A DNA stretch of 64,000 nt, taken from the NCBI GenBank assembly GCA_951230915.1, contig OX579635.1, forward strand, positions 13,454,001 through 13,518,000, in the 5' to 3' direction. Of this stretch, positions 54,737 to 64,000 are shown in pieces. How positions within the stretch are numbered: position 1 is the stretch's first letter; each line of letters begins with the position of its first letter. Position numbers and translations under genes: made by a program. Under the pieces are notes generated by a model. The model had not been told where the DNA came from. It saw nothing but the letters and a program-made list of their open reading frames with translations, and searched no databases. Origin of the DNA: Antitrichia curtipendula (taxonomy: Eukaryota > Streptophyta > Bryopsida > Hypnales > Leucodontaceae).

Positions 54737-55078
54737 AGCCGGTCTCCATTGGAGGCTTAGACGTCTAGGCGCTAGAGGGTCCGGAAGTCTAGGTCAGAGG
54801 GCAACTAGGGTCTAAGCGCTTGCCATTGTGTTTGGAAGGTCAACCATGTCAACTTCATGATTTCATCCCAACCAACCTCGGTAACTTAATTACATTAATG
54901 ATCTCCGCAATGTACAGACTGTTTGCCTTCAAGTTTGTCCTACACTATAAATAGTGCCATCTAGGGGAGGATTTGGCCTCTTTAGCTTTATGTTCACAAA
55001 TTTTGTAGATTGGAACCTAGAGCTCCAATTGAACGTCCAAAAGGTTATCTTTTAGCAATGGTGCCCCCCCCCATCTAT

Positions 55079-58077
55079 CACTAGAATAAAAACGTGTCTG
55101 CCACAACCGATTGCAATGCAACTATGTATCCTATATAACTGTCCTGCAACTGTAGCCCTCTGTATTTACACCACATTTGACGTGAACAAAGTTATACATT
55201 GTTGTAGTCGCAAAGTAAAGTTTAGGATTACAGGGATGTATCAGAAGAATTGATGTGAGGTATTTTACACCCAATATTTCTTACAATTGTCGATGTTGAC
55301 AATTTTTTGTTCTGTAAAGTCTAGTAAGTCAAACTACAATTGCATAGAATCTAAATTCAACTGCAATTCAACTCGAAAGCAACTAGAATGCAACTTGAAA
55401 GCAACTAGACTACAATTAGAGTTCAACTAGACTACAACAAGAAAACAATTACAATTGTTCCATATCAATTGTCAAGAGTACCATTAGGTTGGACATATAA
55501 GAATTGTAAGTTATAACATTCTTGCGTAATGAATTCTAATTATGGGATTCTAATATTTCTATATTTTGTAGATTCTACAATTTGTAGACTTCTGCAATCT
55601 ATAGAAATCACCAAATATTTAAAGTCTAAAAAATTTTAGAACTTGTAAAATTGTAAAGTTTTGTAAATTGGTGAAATCTATTTAATATCAATATTTGAAT
55701 TTGATAATCTTAAAAAGAAGCTAGATCTGAAATTCTGATATTTACAAATCATTGAGATCAAAAGTTCAAAAGTTCAAAATCTACAAATCATAGGCAAGTC
55801 GTAATGAGTTGCAAACAAGTTGCACACAAGCAAGTTCCACATCAACAACTACGTCAGAAGAGTTCATCAATGAATTTCTACATAGACTATCAAATGAGAT
55901 AAAACTTGCAACTATTTTGCAACTAGTGCAACTTGTCCACTGCAACTGCGGTCTCTAAATTATCATCCAGTTGCAAAAGCCCCTTGCAACTATGAAACTA
56001 GTTGCAAATCAGTGTAGATTCTAAATCCCTCATTTTCTTTTAGTGCGTTCAATTTTGGATATCCAAGTCTCCAGTGGAGATTGGCTCTTAGGACCAATTT
56101 TCATTGGCAATTTGAAGTCTTAGAATTGGAGGGTGGCTGGATGGAAGGATTTAGATGCTTCAAATATCCTAGCTTCAATTGTTTCCATTAGGCAAGTTGT
56201 GGAGGAGAGTAGCTTCCAAACTTCCCAACGCAGCTTCTGAATTTGAACAATGGAACATCAAATTTGGTGGAGGATCAGTAAGATTTTTTGTTTGCTTTTC
56301 AAGTTTAAGTCCCTTTGGCCATCCATGTAAGCCCTCTAACTTTATAAAGGCAACAAACAAGGACCGGAGGTTGGACAGGTGACTTGAAGCTTGGCTAGAA
56401 TTCTAAAATGCATGTTTGTCTCCTTGCAAAAATTAGAGAAGCAATTGATGCCCTAATTACAATACCCTTTTACAAAAATAAAGGAATTAATTCACCTCCA
56501 AAGTTCCAAAGCCTTTTTTCCATCAAAAAGTCAAAACTACCATTTCAATCACAAAGAGCTAAAAACTTGAATTTTATTTGGGCATATCTGCATGTAGGAT
56601 CTTGAACTAGACTACTAGTAGTGTAAAATTGTGAAAGAAATTTTAAAAACTTTGACCAAGTAGATTGGAAGATATTTGCACTTAAAGTGAAGAAAACAAG
56701 TTTTTTTGCACCTTGCTCGACTACATTTTCTAACTTTGAATCTTCTTAGCTTAAAATTTTTGCAAATAAAAAACAATTCTCTATCCCCTTATATGTAACC
56801 AAATAGAACTTAAGGAATGATGATGCAACATGTAAAATTTTAGAGCATTTCCTCAAATAATTACTAATCACCTTCCTCCACATCTATCTAGTCTCTAATG
56901 ATTTCGTCATTGCACCTAAAATTGTGCAATATGTACAATAAAATAGAAACAAAAAATTATGCAACTTGTGAATGTGCACCTGTATATAATAGGTGTAGCA
57001 TCGTGAGGCAATGCCTACTTCTTTTGAGTATATAGTGACAAATTGAATAATAATGAAAACACAATATGAATTAGAAAATAAATATATGTGTCATTTTTCC
57101 ATTGGATGTAAAACTTTTAAAGCAAATTCTCAAAGGAATGTAAGACAATGCTTGCCTCTTAGTTTTAATGACAGATTTGCATTCCAAGCTTGGAATTTGA
57201 ATTAATTGTGCATTTGCAACTTGTTTGTGACTTGTACTCTTGTAGACTTCTAGATTTTAAAATATTAATCTCAATAATCTCTAGATTTCAAAATTTCAGA
57301 TCTACTTTCTTCCTAGATTTCAAAAATTCAAATACCGGTATTTAATAGATTTCATTGGTTTAGAATACCTTAAAATTTCATAGATTTAAAAAAGAATTGG
57401 ATTTAAATTTTTTAATAATTTATACAGATTGTAGAAATCTATAAATTGTAGAAGTTTTAGAATTCAATCAACAAAATTCATTGCATAAAACTTCAACAAC
57501 TTACAAGTCTTATATATCGAGCCTAATGGTACTCTTTACAATTGATATGGGACAATTGATATAAGACAAATGAAAATGAACTTTGTAAGCAACTAGAAAA
57601 TAATTAGAAACTGATTGAGAAACAACTAGTATACAACTTAAAAGAGACTAGGAAACAACTAGCTTCACTACTAAGAAATTCACTTTTTTGGTTGATTTGG
57701 TCACATTCATTTGGTTCACTTTTCTATTGATTTCTATCCAAATCAACAAATTACTCTCCAAATCAATAGAAAAGTGAATCAAATCTATGCAATCAAATCA
57801 ACAGAAAAGCTGAATTTTCTAATACTATAGAAAACGACTAAGAAACAATTATGGTCATTTTACAGTTGCAATCTTTTCCTAGTCGTTTCCTAGTGTTTTT
57901 TTGCAACTATAGATTGATTGCTTTATGACTAAAATAATGTATCAATGTTGTAAAACCACGACATAAAACAATTACATTAGATTTGGTGCATGTAGAGAGG
58001 ATTATAGTCGTAGGATAGTTGTATAAAACATTAGTTGCATAGTAGCCGGTTGTGCCGGACACGTTTTTCTTCTAGTG
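55079..58077. mobile_element. non-autonomous CACTA (En/Spm) element, 3.0 kb
   Basis: It starts CACTAGAATAAAAACGTGTC and ends in the inverse GACACGTTTTTCTTCTAGTG, the diagnostic CACTA terminus. Inverse similarity continues far inward: CATATCAATTGTCAAGAGTACC near 55,463 against GGTACTCTTTACAATTGATATG near 57,529, reaching about 55,830 and 57,190. The subterminal parts are full of short GCAACTAG/TTGCAACT repeats, as is usual for this superfamily. The 3-bp flanks (TAT and CTT) do not match, and no transposase frame remains, so it is an old deletion derivative. The inner 1.2 kb contains other repeat sequence. Confidence 0.82.
57668..57830. mobile_element. fold-back MITE nested in the CACTA right arm
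   Basis: CACTACTAAGAAATTCAC at the left and the inverse of AAAGCTGAATTTTCTAATAC at the right bracket an internal inverted pair (TTCACTTTTCTATTGATTT against AAATCAATAGAAAAGTGAA). The matching left arm of the CACTA element lacks this block. Confidence 0.65.
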
Positions 58078-58981
58078 CTTTAAAGAAATATTTCTACTTA
58101 GATTATACACCATTCTTATCAAGCATTGCACTCCTAAGATCACACCTCTAATATGAAGAACACATGTCCAAATCCTTGCTCAAATTACAACAATGTGTGA
58201 TTACAATTTTTTTTTAAATTCTTATAAAATATTGAATCACATGTACAAACTTTAATATGAATTGAACCACAACAAGAGTCAAATAAACTACCAAGCAATT
58301 ATGTTCCTACTTGCATCAAACTCTAATCATCCAAAACAAAACCCTAAACCCATTAGATTGTGAAATTGCACAAATTGTGTCCATCCTAATTAAATTTCTC
58401 TGCTCTAAGGCCAATAAACCCAAATGAGGGCAAGAAAGATGTTGTGAGTAGATGCAAGGTGTTGTAAAAGGAATGAGTGAAGGAAGGGAGCATCATGAGA
58501 AGCATTTTCACAGACACCCACTATTAAGAAAACACAAGTGGGCACTAGAAACAACTTGCGTTTTTAATGACATCAGACAAAAACGTGGTATGTTTTTGTA
58601 GACAAAAGTATGTTACAGACTCTAAGGCAATGGATGGCAGAATTGTGGTGGATGTTGGAGAAAACTTCAAGATGTCAGTGAAAAAACGTGATACTAGAAA
58701 TGACAACTATGTTATAAGAGACATCTGAAAAAATAGTCATGTTTTGAAGATGTCCAAAAAAACATGCCAGTGTCACGTCAATAGAGGCTTTCAGTTTCAA
58801 TGCGGGTAAGTTTTTTGAAAGTTACTAGGGATTGTGTAAAACGTTGACTAGATGTAAAAAAACAAGAGAAGGGCAACCAGGTGGCAAGCTTTGCAAAATA
58901 GGAAAATAGATGGATGTATATCATGGATGAAAAGATAAATTCTTTATACAAGTGGAATGGTAGGAAGTAAAAGCCAACATC
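58078..58981. other. intergenic, no gene seen
   Basis: AT-rich sequence between the CACTA element and the next MITE. A diffuse set of short repeated phrases ('aaaacgtg', 'gacatc') around 58,560-58,780 was noted without clear structure. Confidence 0.4.
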
Positions 58982-59539
58982 TTGATAAGTTTTATCAAAA
59001 AAATTTAAACTGTAATTGTACAATTCAAACTAGACATGTAAGAGATCCCATAGAAAAAAAAACATAACAATATCACTTATAGATTGAAAGATTATAATGT
59101 TCAATCATAAGGGTGTTAAAAATGTAAAAGTGATTTGAAATCTTTCAATCCTCTTTTCACATGTGAAATCTGAAATTGAGGTTACCAAAAAAATATGAGG
59201 TTAAAAAATATAACATGCGTAGCTCCAATTAATTTACGGCTTATCAAAATTTAGTCTGCAACTTTGTGAAAAAAAAAAATTAGTGTATTTGAGGCTCATT
59301 TCCAAGAGTCCTCATAACTAGAAAATCAAGATTTGCAAAATGACACCCTTGCAGAAAATCTTGAGTAGAAAAATCATAATCATTCATTTTCAAATTCAGA
59401 TTTGCTATGCTAAAACTAGACTTCAAAAAGAATTTTTTCAAAAGTATAAAATACTAAAAATAGTAATTTGGTAAGGTTTCATTTAACTTCAAAATTTTGT
59501 CAACACCAAAATTCGGTTCCTCGGGCATTTAGGTGTTAA
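58982..59539. mobile_element. TIR element, CCTAAATGCCC family, copy 3, 5'-truncated
   Basis: Direct match to 26,090-26,663 (for example 'tgtatttgaggctcatttccaagag'), and the right end is CGGGCATTTAGGTGTTAA. The left terminus present in copies 1 and 2 is missing. It stops just before the GC-richer upstream region of the methyltransferase gene. Confidence 0.75.
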
Positions 59540-60876
59540 TGAACCTGCTGATTGGACCTGCCGACTGGACGACAGCGACGTCCATCCAACCGAAAGAAAG
59601 ACGACTGTCGCTGATGACCTCGTTCGTCGAGGGGTCTCTTCGTCCAAAAGTGTCCACCGACTCCCCCAAAGTTCGTTGCAGTAGCATATTGACCTACCTT
59701 CCGAACGATGCAGGGGCAGGCGTTTAGCCGCAACGGCGCCTGAATCAAATTTCCAACCGTCGACTGACAGTTCATTTTGATTGAAGTTGCGGAGTCCGAG
59801 TGTCTCGCCAGCAGTTTAATTTTTGAAATGCAGCGGTACGAAACACTCTTGTTTCTCTGCAGTTTTGAATTTTTGAGACTTTTGACGAGATTGCGGTCAA
59901 ATTCCTGTTGAATCAATCTGGAACTGCGTATCGGAGCTTGAACGTGTCTTTTCTGTGAGATTAGGTGTTTTAGAATTCCTTTTTTGAATTCCTTTTTGAA
60001 GGAGGCTCGTTAGCAGTTGCTGTGAGGTTGTAACAGTGTTGTGAGAGTTTTGATTGACAGAATGTTGCTATCGTTTAGATTTTCAGTTCATCTAAAGCTT
60101 TTATTCCGTTTTTGTGAATCTCCTATTCTTGATCCAAGCCTCGTTTTGGTTTTAGATTTGAACTCGAGGATTTAGGATGTTAATATTACATCGTGTACTT
60201 CGCCTCTATTTCTCGCATCTGAAATGAGACGTTTCTGTGAGATAGGATTATTTTTTGAAGGAGTCTCGTTTGGAGTTGCGGTGAGATGGTAACAGTGCTG
60301 AGAGATTTGATTGACAGAATGTGTCTATCGTTTAGAATTGCAGCTCCAGGTAAAGCTTGTAATTCGTTTCTGAGAATCTAATATTCTTGATCCAAGCTTC
60401 TTTTTAGTTTAAGTTTTGGAGCCAGGGATTTAGGATGTGAAGCAAGATTACATCATGCAATTTGCCTCTATTTTTCGCATCTGAAATGTACCGTTTCTAC
60501 GAGACCAGGTGCTTTAAAATTTCTTTCTGATAGGGTTGGAGGAGTCTGCAATTGCTGTGAGACAGTAACATTTTCGTGAGAGCTTCGATTGACACAATGT
60601 TTCTATAGTTTAGATTTGTAGCTCAAGTTAAAGTTTGTAATCCGGTTTTGTGAATGCCCTATCCATGACCCAAGGCTTGTTTTAGTTTTAAATTTGAAGC
60701 CAAAGATTTTGGATGTGAAGCAAGACTACATCAGAGTATCAGGCAAATTGACTCTCTGTTTTTGCATCGTATAGAGAGTGACGATCGTTCTGCTTACGGA
60801 ATTCTTAGCGATTTACATATTGTACTATCATCATATTTCTTCAAGTCTTGAAGCTTTTGGAGTTCCAGTTGTATGC
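59540..60876 (+). promoter_or_regulatory. promoter/leader region of the SpoU-type methyltransferase gene
   Basis: A GC-richer block (59,540-59,780) probably holds the promoter or first non-coding exon. It is followed by the triplicated unit at 59,950-60,770. The coding frame used from 60,877 is closed by a TAG at 60,772-60,774, so any further coding exon would need a splice acceptor between 60,775 and 60,877. The long minus-strand open frame over 59,536-59,916 shows no domain. Confidence 0.5.
59950..60770. repeat. three imperfect tandem copies of a unit of about 270 bp
   Basis: Units begin near 59,951, 60,233 and 60,494 (spacings 282 and 261 bp), each starting TTCT(G/A)(T/C)GAGA. In the same order each carries 'gaggag/gaggctcg...gttgc.gtgag', 'TTGATTGACAGAATGT' or close, 'TCGTTTAGA', 'CTATTCTTGATCCAAG' or close, 'GGATTTAGGATGT' and 'TCGCATCTGAAATG'. 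Identity is high but not perfect, so the duplication is not recent. Confidence 0.85.
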
Positions 60877-63268
60877 ATGTCAGGGGGATACCTTTCTCGA
60901 GGGGTAGCACTTGGTAAAGATTACAACTTGGCATCAGCAGACGCTTCGGAAGCAGCAAGCACGGCTCATCCTTCTGAGGCCAGCAACGGTCGTCATGAAG
61001 GTGTTTTTCCTTTGGGGGCATTCTAAGTTGTACAGTTTGCAATTTTCCATTGTCTGTTTGTCGGTGTAATCCCTGTGTTCCGTGATTTTCTCAAGTCTTT
61101 GACCAGCTACGTTTGGTGCTGTGCCTAATAAATTGAAGATATAATTATGAAGGGGTTGCGTCTGAGGTTCGAGTTCTTAGCGCATGTGCAATGCCGCATC
61201 AGTTTATTAAGTATGCGTGAGGTCACCCTAAGTCTGGTTCTATCTTTTTATACTTTCACGGGAATTGATTGCTTATAAGTGACTTAAAAGAGTTCTGCAC
61301 TTGCTTTTTGTAGCTTTTAGACGAGGACGTGAGCGAACAGAATTCAGTGACCCAACATGAAGAAGCGGCGCGTTGCTTAGCCAGTTCCCAAGAGGCGAGC
61401 GCATTGGATAACTCGAATTTGTCCACAGCTGAGAGTACGCAGCGGTGGTTTCCACATGACGATTGTTTCAAGGTCGATGAGAAGACTTTGACAAGTTCTG
61501 AAGTAATCTCGATGCTGTCTCCATTCTTAGCTGATGAACGTAAGCAAAGAATTAAGGAGGTTATTGCAAATCGCACGTACTCTGTATGTATTGCGGTTGA
61601 GGGACTCTTGGAACTTGGCAACGTCTCTGCTGTTTTCCGCTCAGCTGATGCTCTGGGATTTCAATCAGTTCACGTTATTAGTAATGATACTAAGAAGAAG
61701 TAAGCTTCTTACTCTGCACTACTTCAGATACAGTAACTCTGGTGTGTGCATCTGATAAAATGGAGACCACTGTCTCCATAAGTATTGGCTGTAAAATGAT
61801 GTTGCTTTAGAAAATGTCACAGGGTTATTGAATATTCATTGTGGGGACTCAAAATTGTTCATTGTGTCCTGTTTTTCATCATAAACTTGCGCATTTACCG
61901 AGTACGAATCGTAAAGGCAACAGTATCCTCATATCTTAAGAGTAATTTTCTTCATTTCGGACCTTAGAAATCGTTTCTGGACTCGCAGGTCGCTTGGGAC
62001 AGTCGACAGTCCTATTTGTACGATTTTTAATTTCTTGTGCTGCTCTTAATGTGGCTCCGACTGGGATATTTGGCAGATATAAGAAGAACCGGAAAGTGAG
62101 TAGGGGTACAGAGCAGTGGTTGGATGCAGAAATGTGGGAGAGGTCAAGTGATTGCATCGCCGCTCTACGAAAACGGGGCTATCGCATTGCTGTTACACAC
62201 ATCGCCCCTGACACAGTGAGTTTCTATGAATGTGAACTTTAGTCTGCAGGGGCTCTGACGACTTTGTCCAAGCATTTAATTTGAATTGTTTCATTTTTGC
62301 TGTTTTATTGCTGTTCTGATTGTGACTGGTGACCGACAGGTTTCAATTCAGGATATGGACTGGACCATACCAACAGCTGTTTTCTTGGGTAGTGAGTGCA
62401 AGTAAGTTTGGAGAATCCACTGAAAAATAGCCTCAGGAATATCTCCCCTTAGTTCCTACGATAGGAGACATATGATTTAAAGTGTTAGCTGTAGAGTTTA
62501 CTTGATCTGTCAATAGCTCCTTTTTGCATATTTTAGTCAGTAGGCCATTGAAAGTTTTTTTCAGAAGTGGGCCGTTTTATCACCAACGAGTGCATGTTGT
62601 GTACGATGGCTTTGAAACTTTTCGTGTGATTATTGAGATCGTTCCTTCCTGCAGGGGTGCAAGTGAGGAAGCCATAGAACAATCTGATATCCGTTGTTGC
62701 ATTCCGATGGCGGGCATGGTGGAGTCTTTCAATGTCTCAGTGGCTGCCGGAATACTCATGTATCATGCTGCTCGCGACAGGATTACCCGCTCTGTAAGCC
62801 TTCATTCTACTTTCTTTCACGTTTTGAAAGAGCCATCTGATGAGTTAGTAGATTGGCATTCAAAGCATCTGCGCTGGTAACCTTAAATTCTATCACTTTT
62901 TCTTTCACACATGCATTTTCGCCTTGAGTCTCTAGTTAATGGGCTCGTATCAAAAGTACTTGGAAGAAATAGGTTTCTGTTGATAGAATGAAACTAGCTT
63001 ACTTACTAACGTCATGCGATTTTGTACTGGTATGTTTTTTGCTTATGGGTCGTAGGGGACCCACGGTGACATATCCCCACATGACAGAAAAATATTGGAA
63101 GCTGAGTTCTGCTCGCGTCATACCGGTCATCGTCACACTGTTCCAATCTTAGAGCGTCTGCTGGAGAAGAAGGTGCAAGCTCCGGATGCTCCTTCAATGC
63201 GAATTTTCAGTGACGAGTTCCTTGCTTCTATCGAAGATGACGAGGAGCCCGAGGATGTCCGAATGTAG
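60877..63268 (+). CDS. SpoU/TrmH-family RNA 2'-O-ribose methyltransferase, 6 exons, 351 aa
   Basis: Exons 60877-61000, 61321-61699, 62077-62215, 62340-62401, 62655-62793, 63056-63268; GT-AG introns and a continuous frame. It should transfer a methyl group from S-adenosylmethionine to a ribose 2'-OH; the closest match is the TrmH group (tRNA Gm18), through the D-A-E-M-W region, 'RGYRIAVTHIAPDTVS' and the C-terminal 'HGDI' tail. SPOUT motifs are visible: motif 1 around NRTYSVCIAVEG...GNVSAVFRSADALG (125-154), motif 2 FLGSECKG (229-236), and motif 3 IPMAGMVESFNVSVAAG (251-267), which forms the knotted cofactor site. The N-terminal 100 residues are low in conservation and rich in Ala, Ser and Glu. 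The first ATG after an in-frame stop was used, and additional 5' exons are possible. Substrate (tRNA or rRNA) and compartment are not settled by sequence. Confidence 0.88.
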
Positions 63269-63884
63269 CAGATGCATGTCCGGTGGACTCGTAATTTCTG
63301 GGATTCACAATTTCTAAGATCAAGAACGCGGGCAGAGTCTTTATGAAAGCCCCAATGTCTCTGAGGATGCCTGCTTCTCAGCGTCCTAAGCCAAAGAATT
63401 TTAGCACGATTACATCGGTTTTCCACCAGGTAAAACAAGCCTGCAGAATATTAGCGTTTCCTTTACAGCTTCAGGTAATACTCATTCTGAAACTACGAAG
63501 ATGCGTGACTGGCAGTTTTGTTCACTAATTGCTTTGAGAATGCGACATTCTTACAATTGCTACTCGATGACAACCTAGAAATCTAGGTCTGAACCTCCTC
63601 GGTGGAGAACTTTTCCACAGTGAAGTGTGCCGATGTACACCATCGTATAGTTTGATGCACAGTTTCATTCGTTTCCGTGAGAACGCGAAACCACATGCAT
63701 GTACGCCCTTTGTTTGATGGATCTGTTTTTATATGAAGTCGTGAAACCAAAGAGTATTCCAGAGCAAGCCATGTGTCTGAGGATTTAGCTGCAATCCCAA
63801 TTCAAAGTTTCACCAGTGTCGCACTTTGTGGAGAACTTTCTATTTGAACATTACAAGGCAACAATGTTGTGGACACCAATTGTG
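63269..63884 (+). other. 3' flank of the methyltransferase gene
   Basis: Probably 3' UTR followed by intergenic DNA; no further gene was recognised. Confidence 0.5.
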
Positions 63885-64000
63885 CCAGTCGAAGAATTTG
63901 TAAAATATAGAATACAGTAGGCATTTTTTATCTTGCATAATTAAGATTTAATTCCTACGCAATCCCAATCAACCAACTTCAGAAAATCAAAATTCCATTT
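63885..64000. mobile_element. left part of a second long-TIR element, cut by window end
   Basis: Matches about 1,625-1,762 in the same orientation, including GCATAATTA, CAATCCCAATCAA and AAAATTCCATTT, the last at the very end of the window. The rest of the element must lie beyond 64,000. Confidence 0.65.

Noticed and set aside
59536..59916. 126-codon minus-strand frame
   Set aside because: It lies in the GC-richer upstream block of the methyltransferase gene, has no domain, and its complement is an equally plausible leader.

Overview
The window is nuclear DNA from a land plant. Four genes have exons joined by GT-AG introns, and two of them are plant hallmarks: a plastid photosynthetic GAPDH (GapA) with a transit peptide, and a secreted CLE-peptide precursor. 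I cannot name the species. Long AT-rich intergenic stretches packed with small inverted-repeat elements, a multi-exon CLE gene and no recognisable LTR retrotransposon would suit a bryophyte or other non-seed plant, but that is an inference.

Layout: 1-594 is the 3' end of a hAT-type transposase. 0.6-13 kb is AT-rich repeat DNA with several MITE families and a 167-bp (TTG)n array at 11.4 kb. 13.1-19.25 kb (+) is a 13-exon NDR-type AGC protein kinase (602 aa). 19.3-47 kb is almost gene-free. It holds many terminal-inverted-repeat elements, including a large group flanked by TA with ends AGGTA or similar, nested insertions, two 455-bp elements in opposite orientation, a 128-bp hAT MITE with a perfect 8-bp target duplication, and several fold-backs. 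47.4-50.34 kb (+) is a three-exon CLE precursor with an N-terminal signal peptide and the C-terminal motif RMVPTGPNPLHN. 51.37-53.60 kb (-) is four-exon GapA (404 aa). 55.08-58.08 kb is a non-autonomous CACTA element of about 3.0 kb. 59.95-60.77 kb carries three diverged tandem copies of a unit of about 270 bp, just upstream of a SpoU/TrmH-family RNA 2'-O-methyltransferase gene at 60.88-63.27 kb (+). The right edge of the window enters another copy of a long-TIR element also present at 1.5-2.6 kb.

The four genes do not form a pathway. They are ordinary, separately transcribed plant genes: a MOB-regulated growth and polarity kinase, a signalling-peptide precursor, a Calvin-cycle enzyme and a tRNA/rRNA-modifying enzyme. 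The most informative items are the intron-containing CLE gene, the nested MITE stratigraphy with internal empty-site evidence, the twin palindrome-bearing elements, and the triplicated leader of the methyltransferase gene. Coordinates of exons were worked out by eye from splice consensus, reading-frame continuity and recalled family sequence. All three multi-domain genes (kinase, GapA, methyltransferase) give uninterrupted frames of the expected length.
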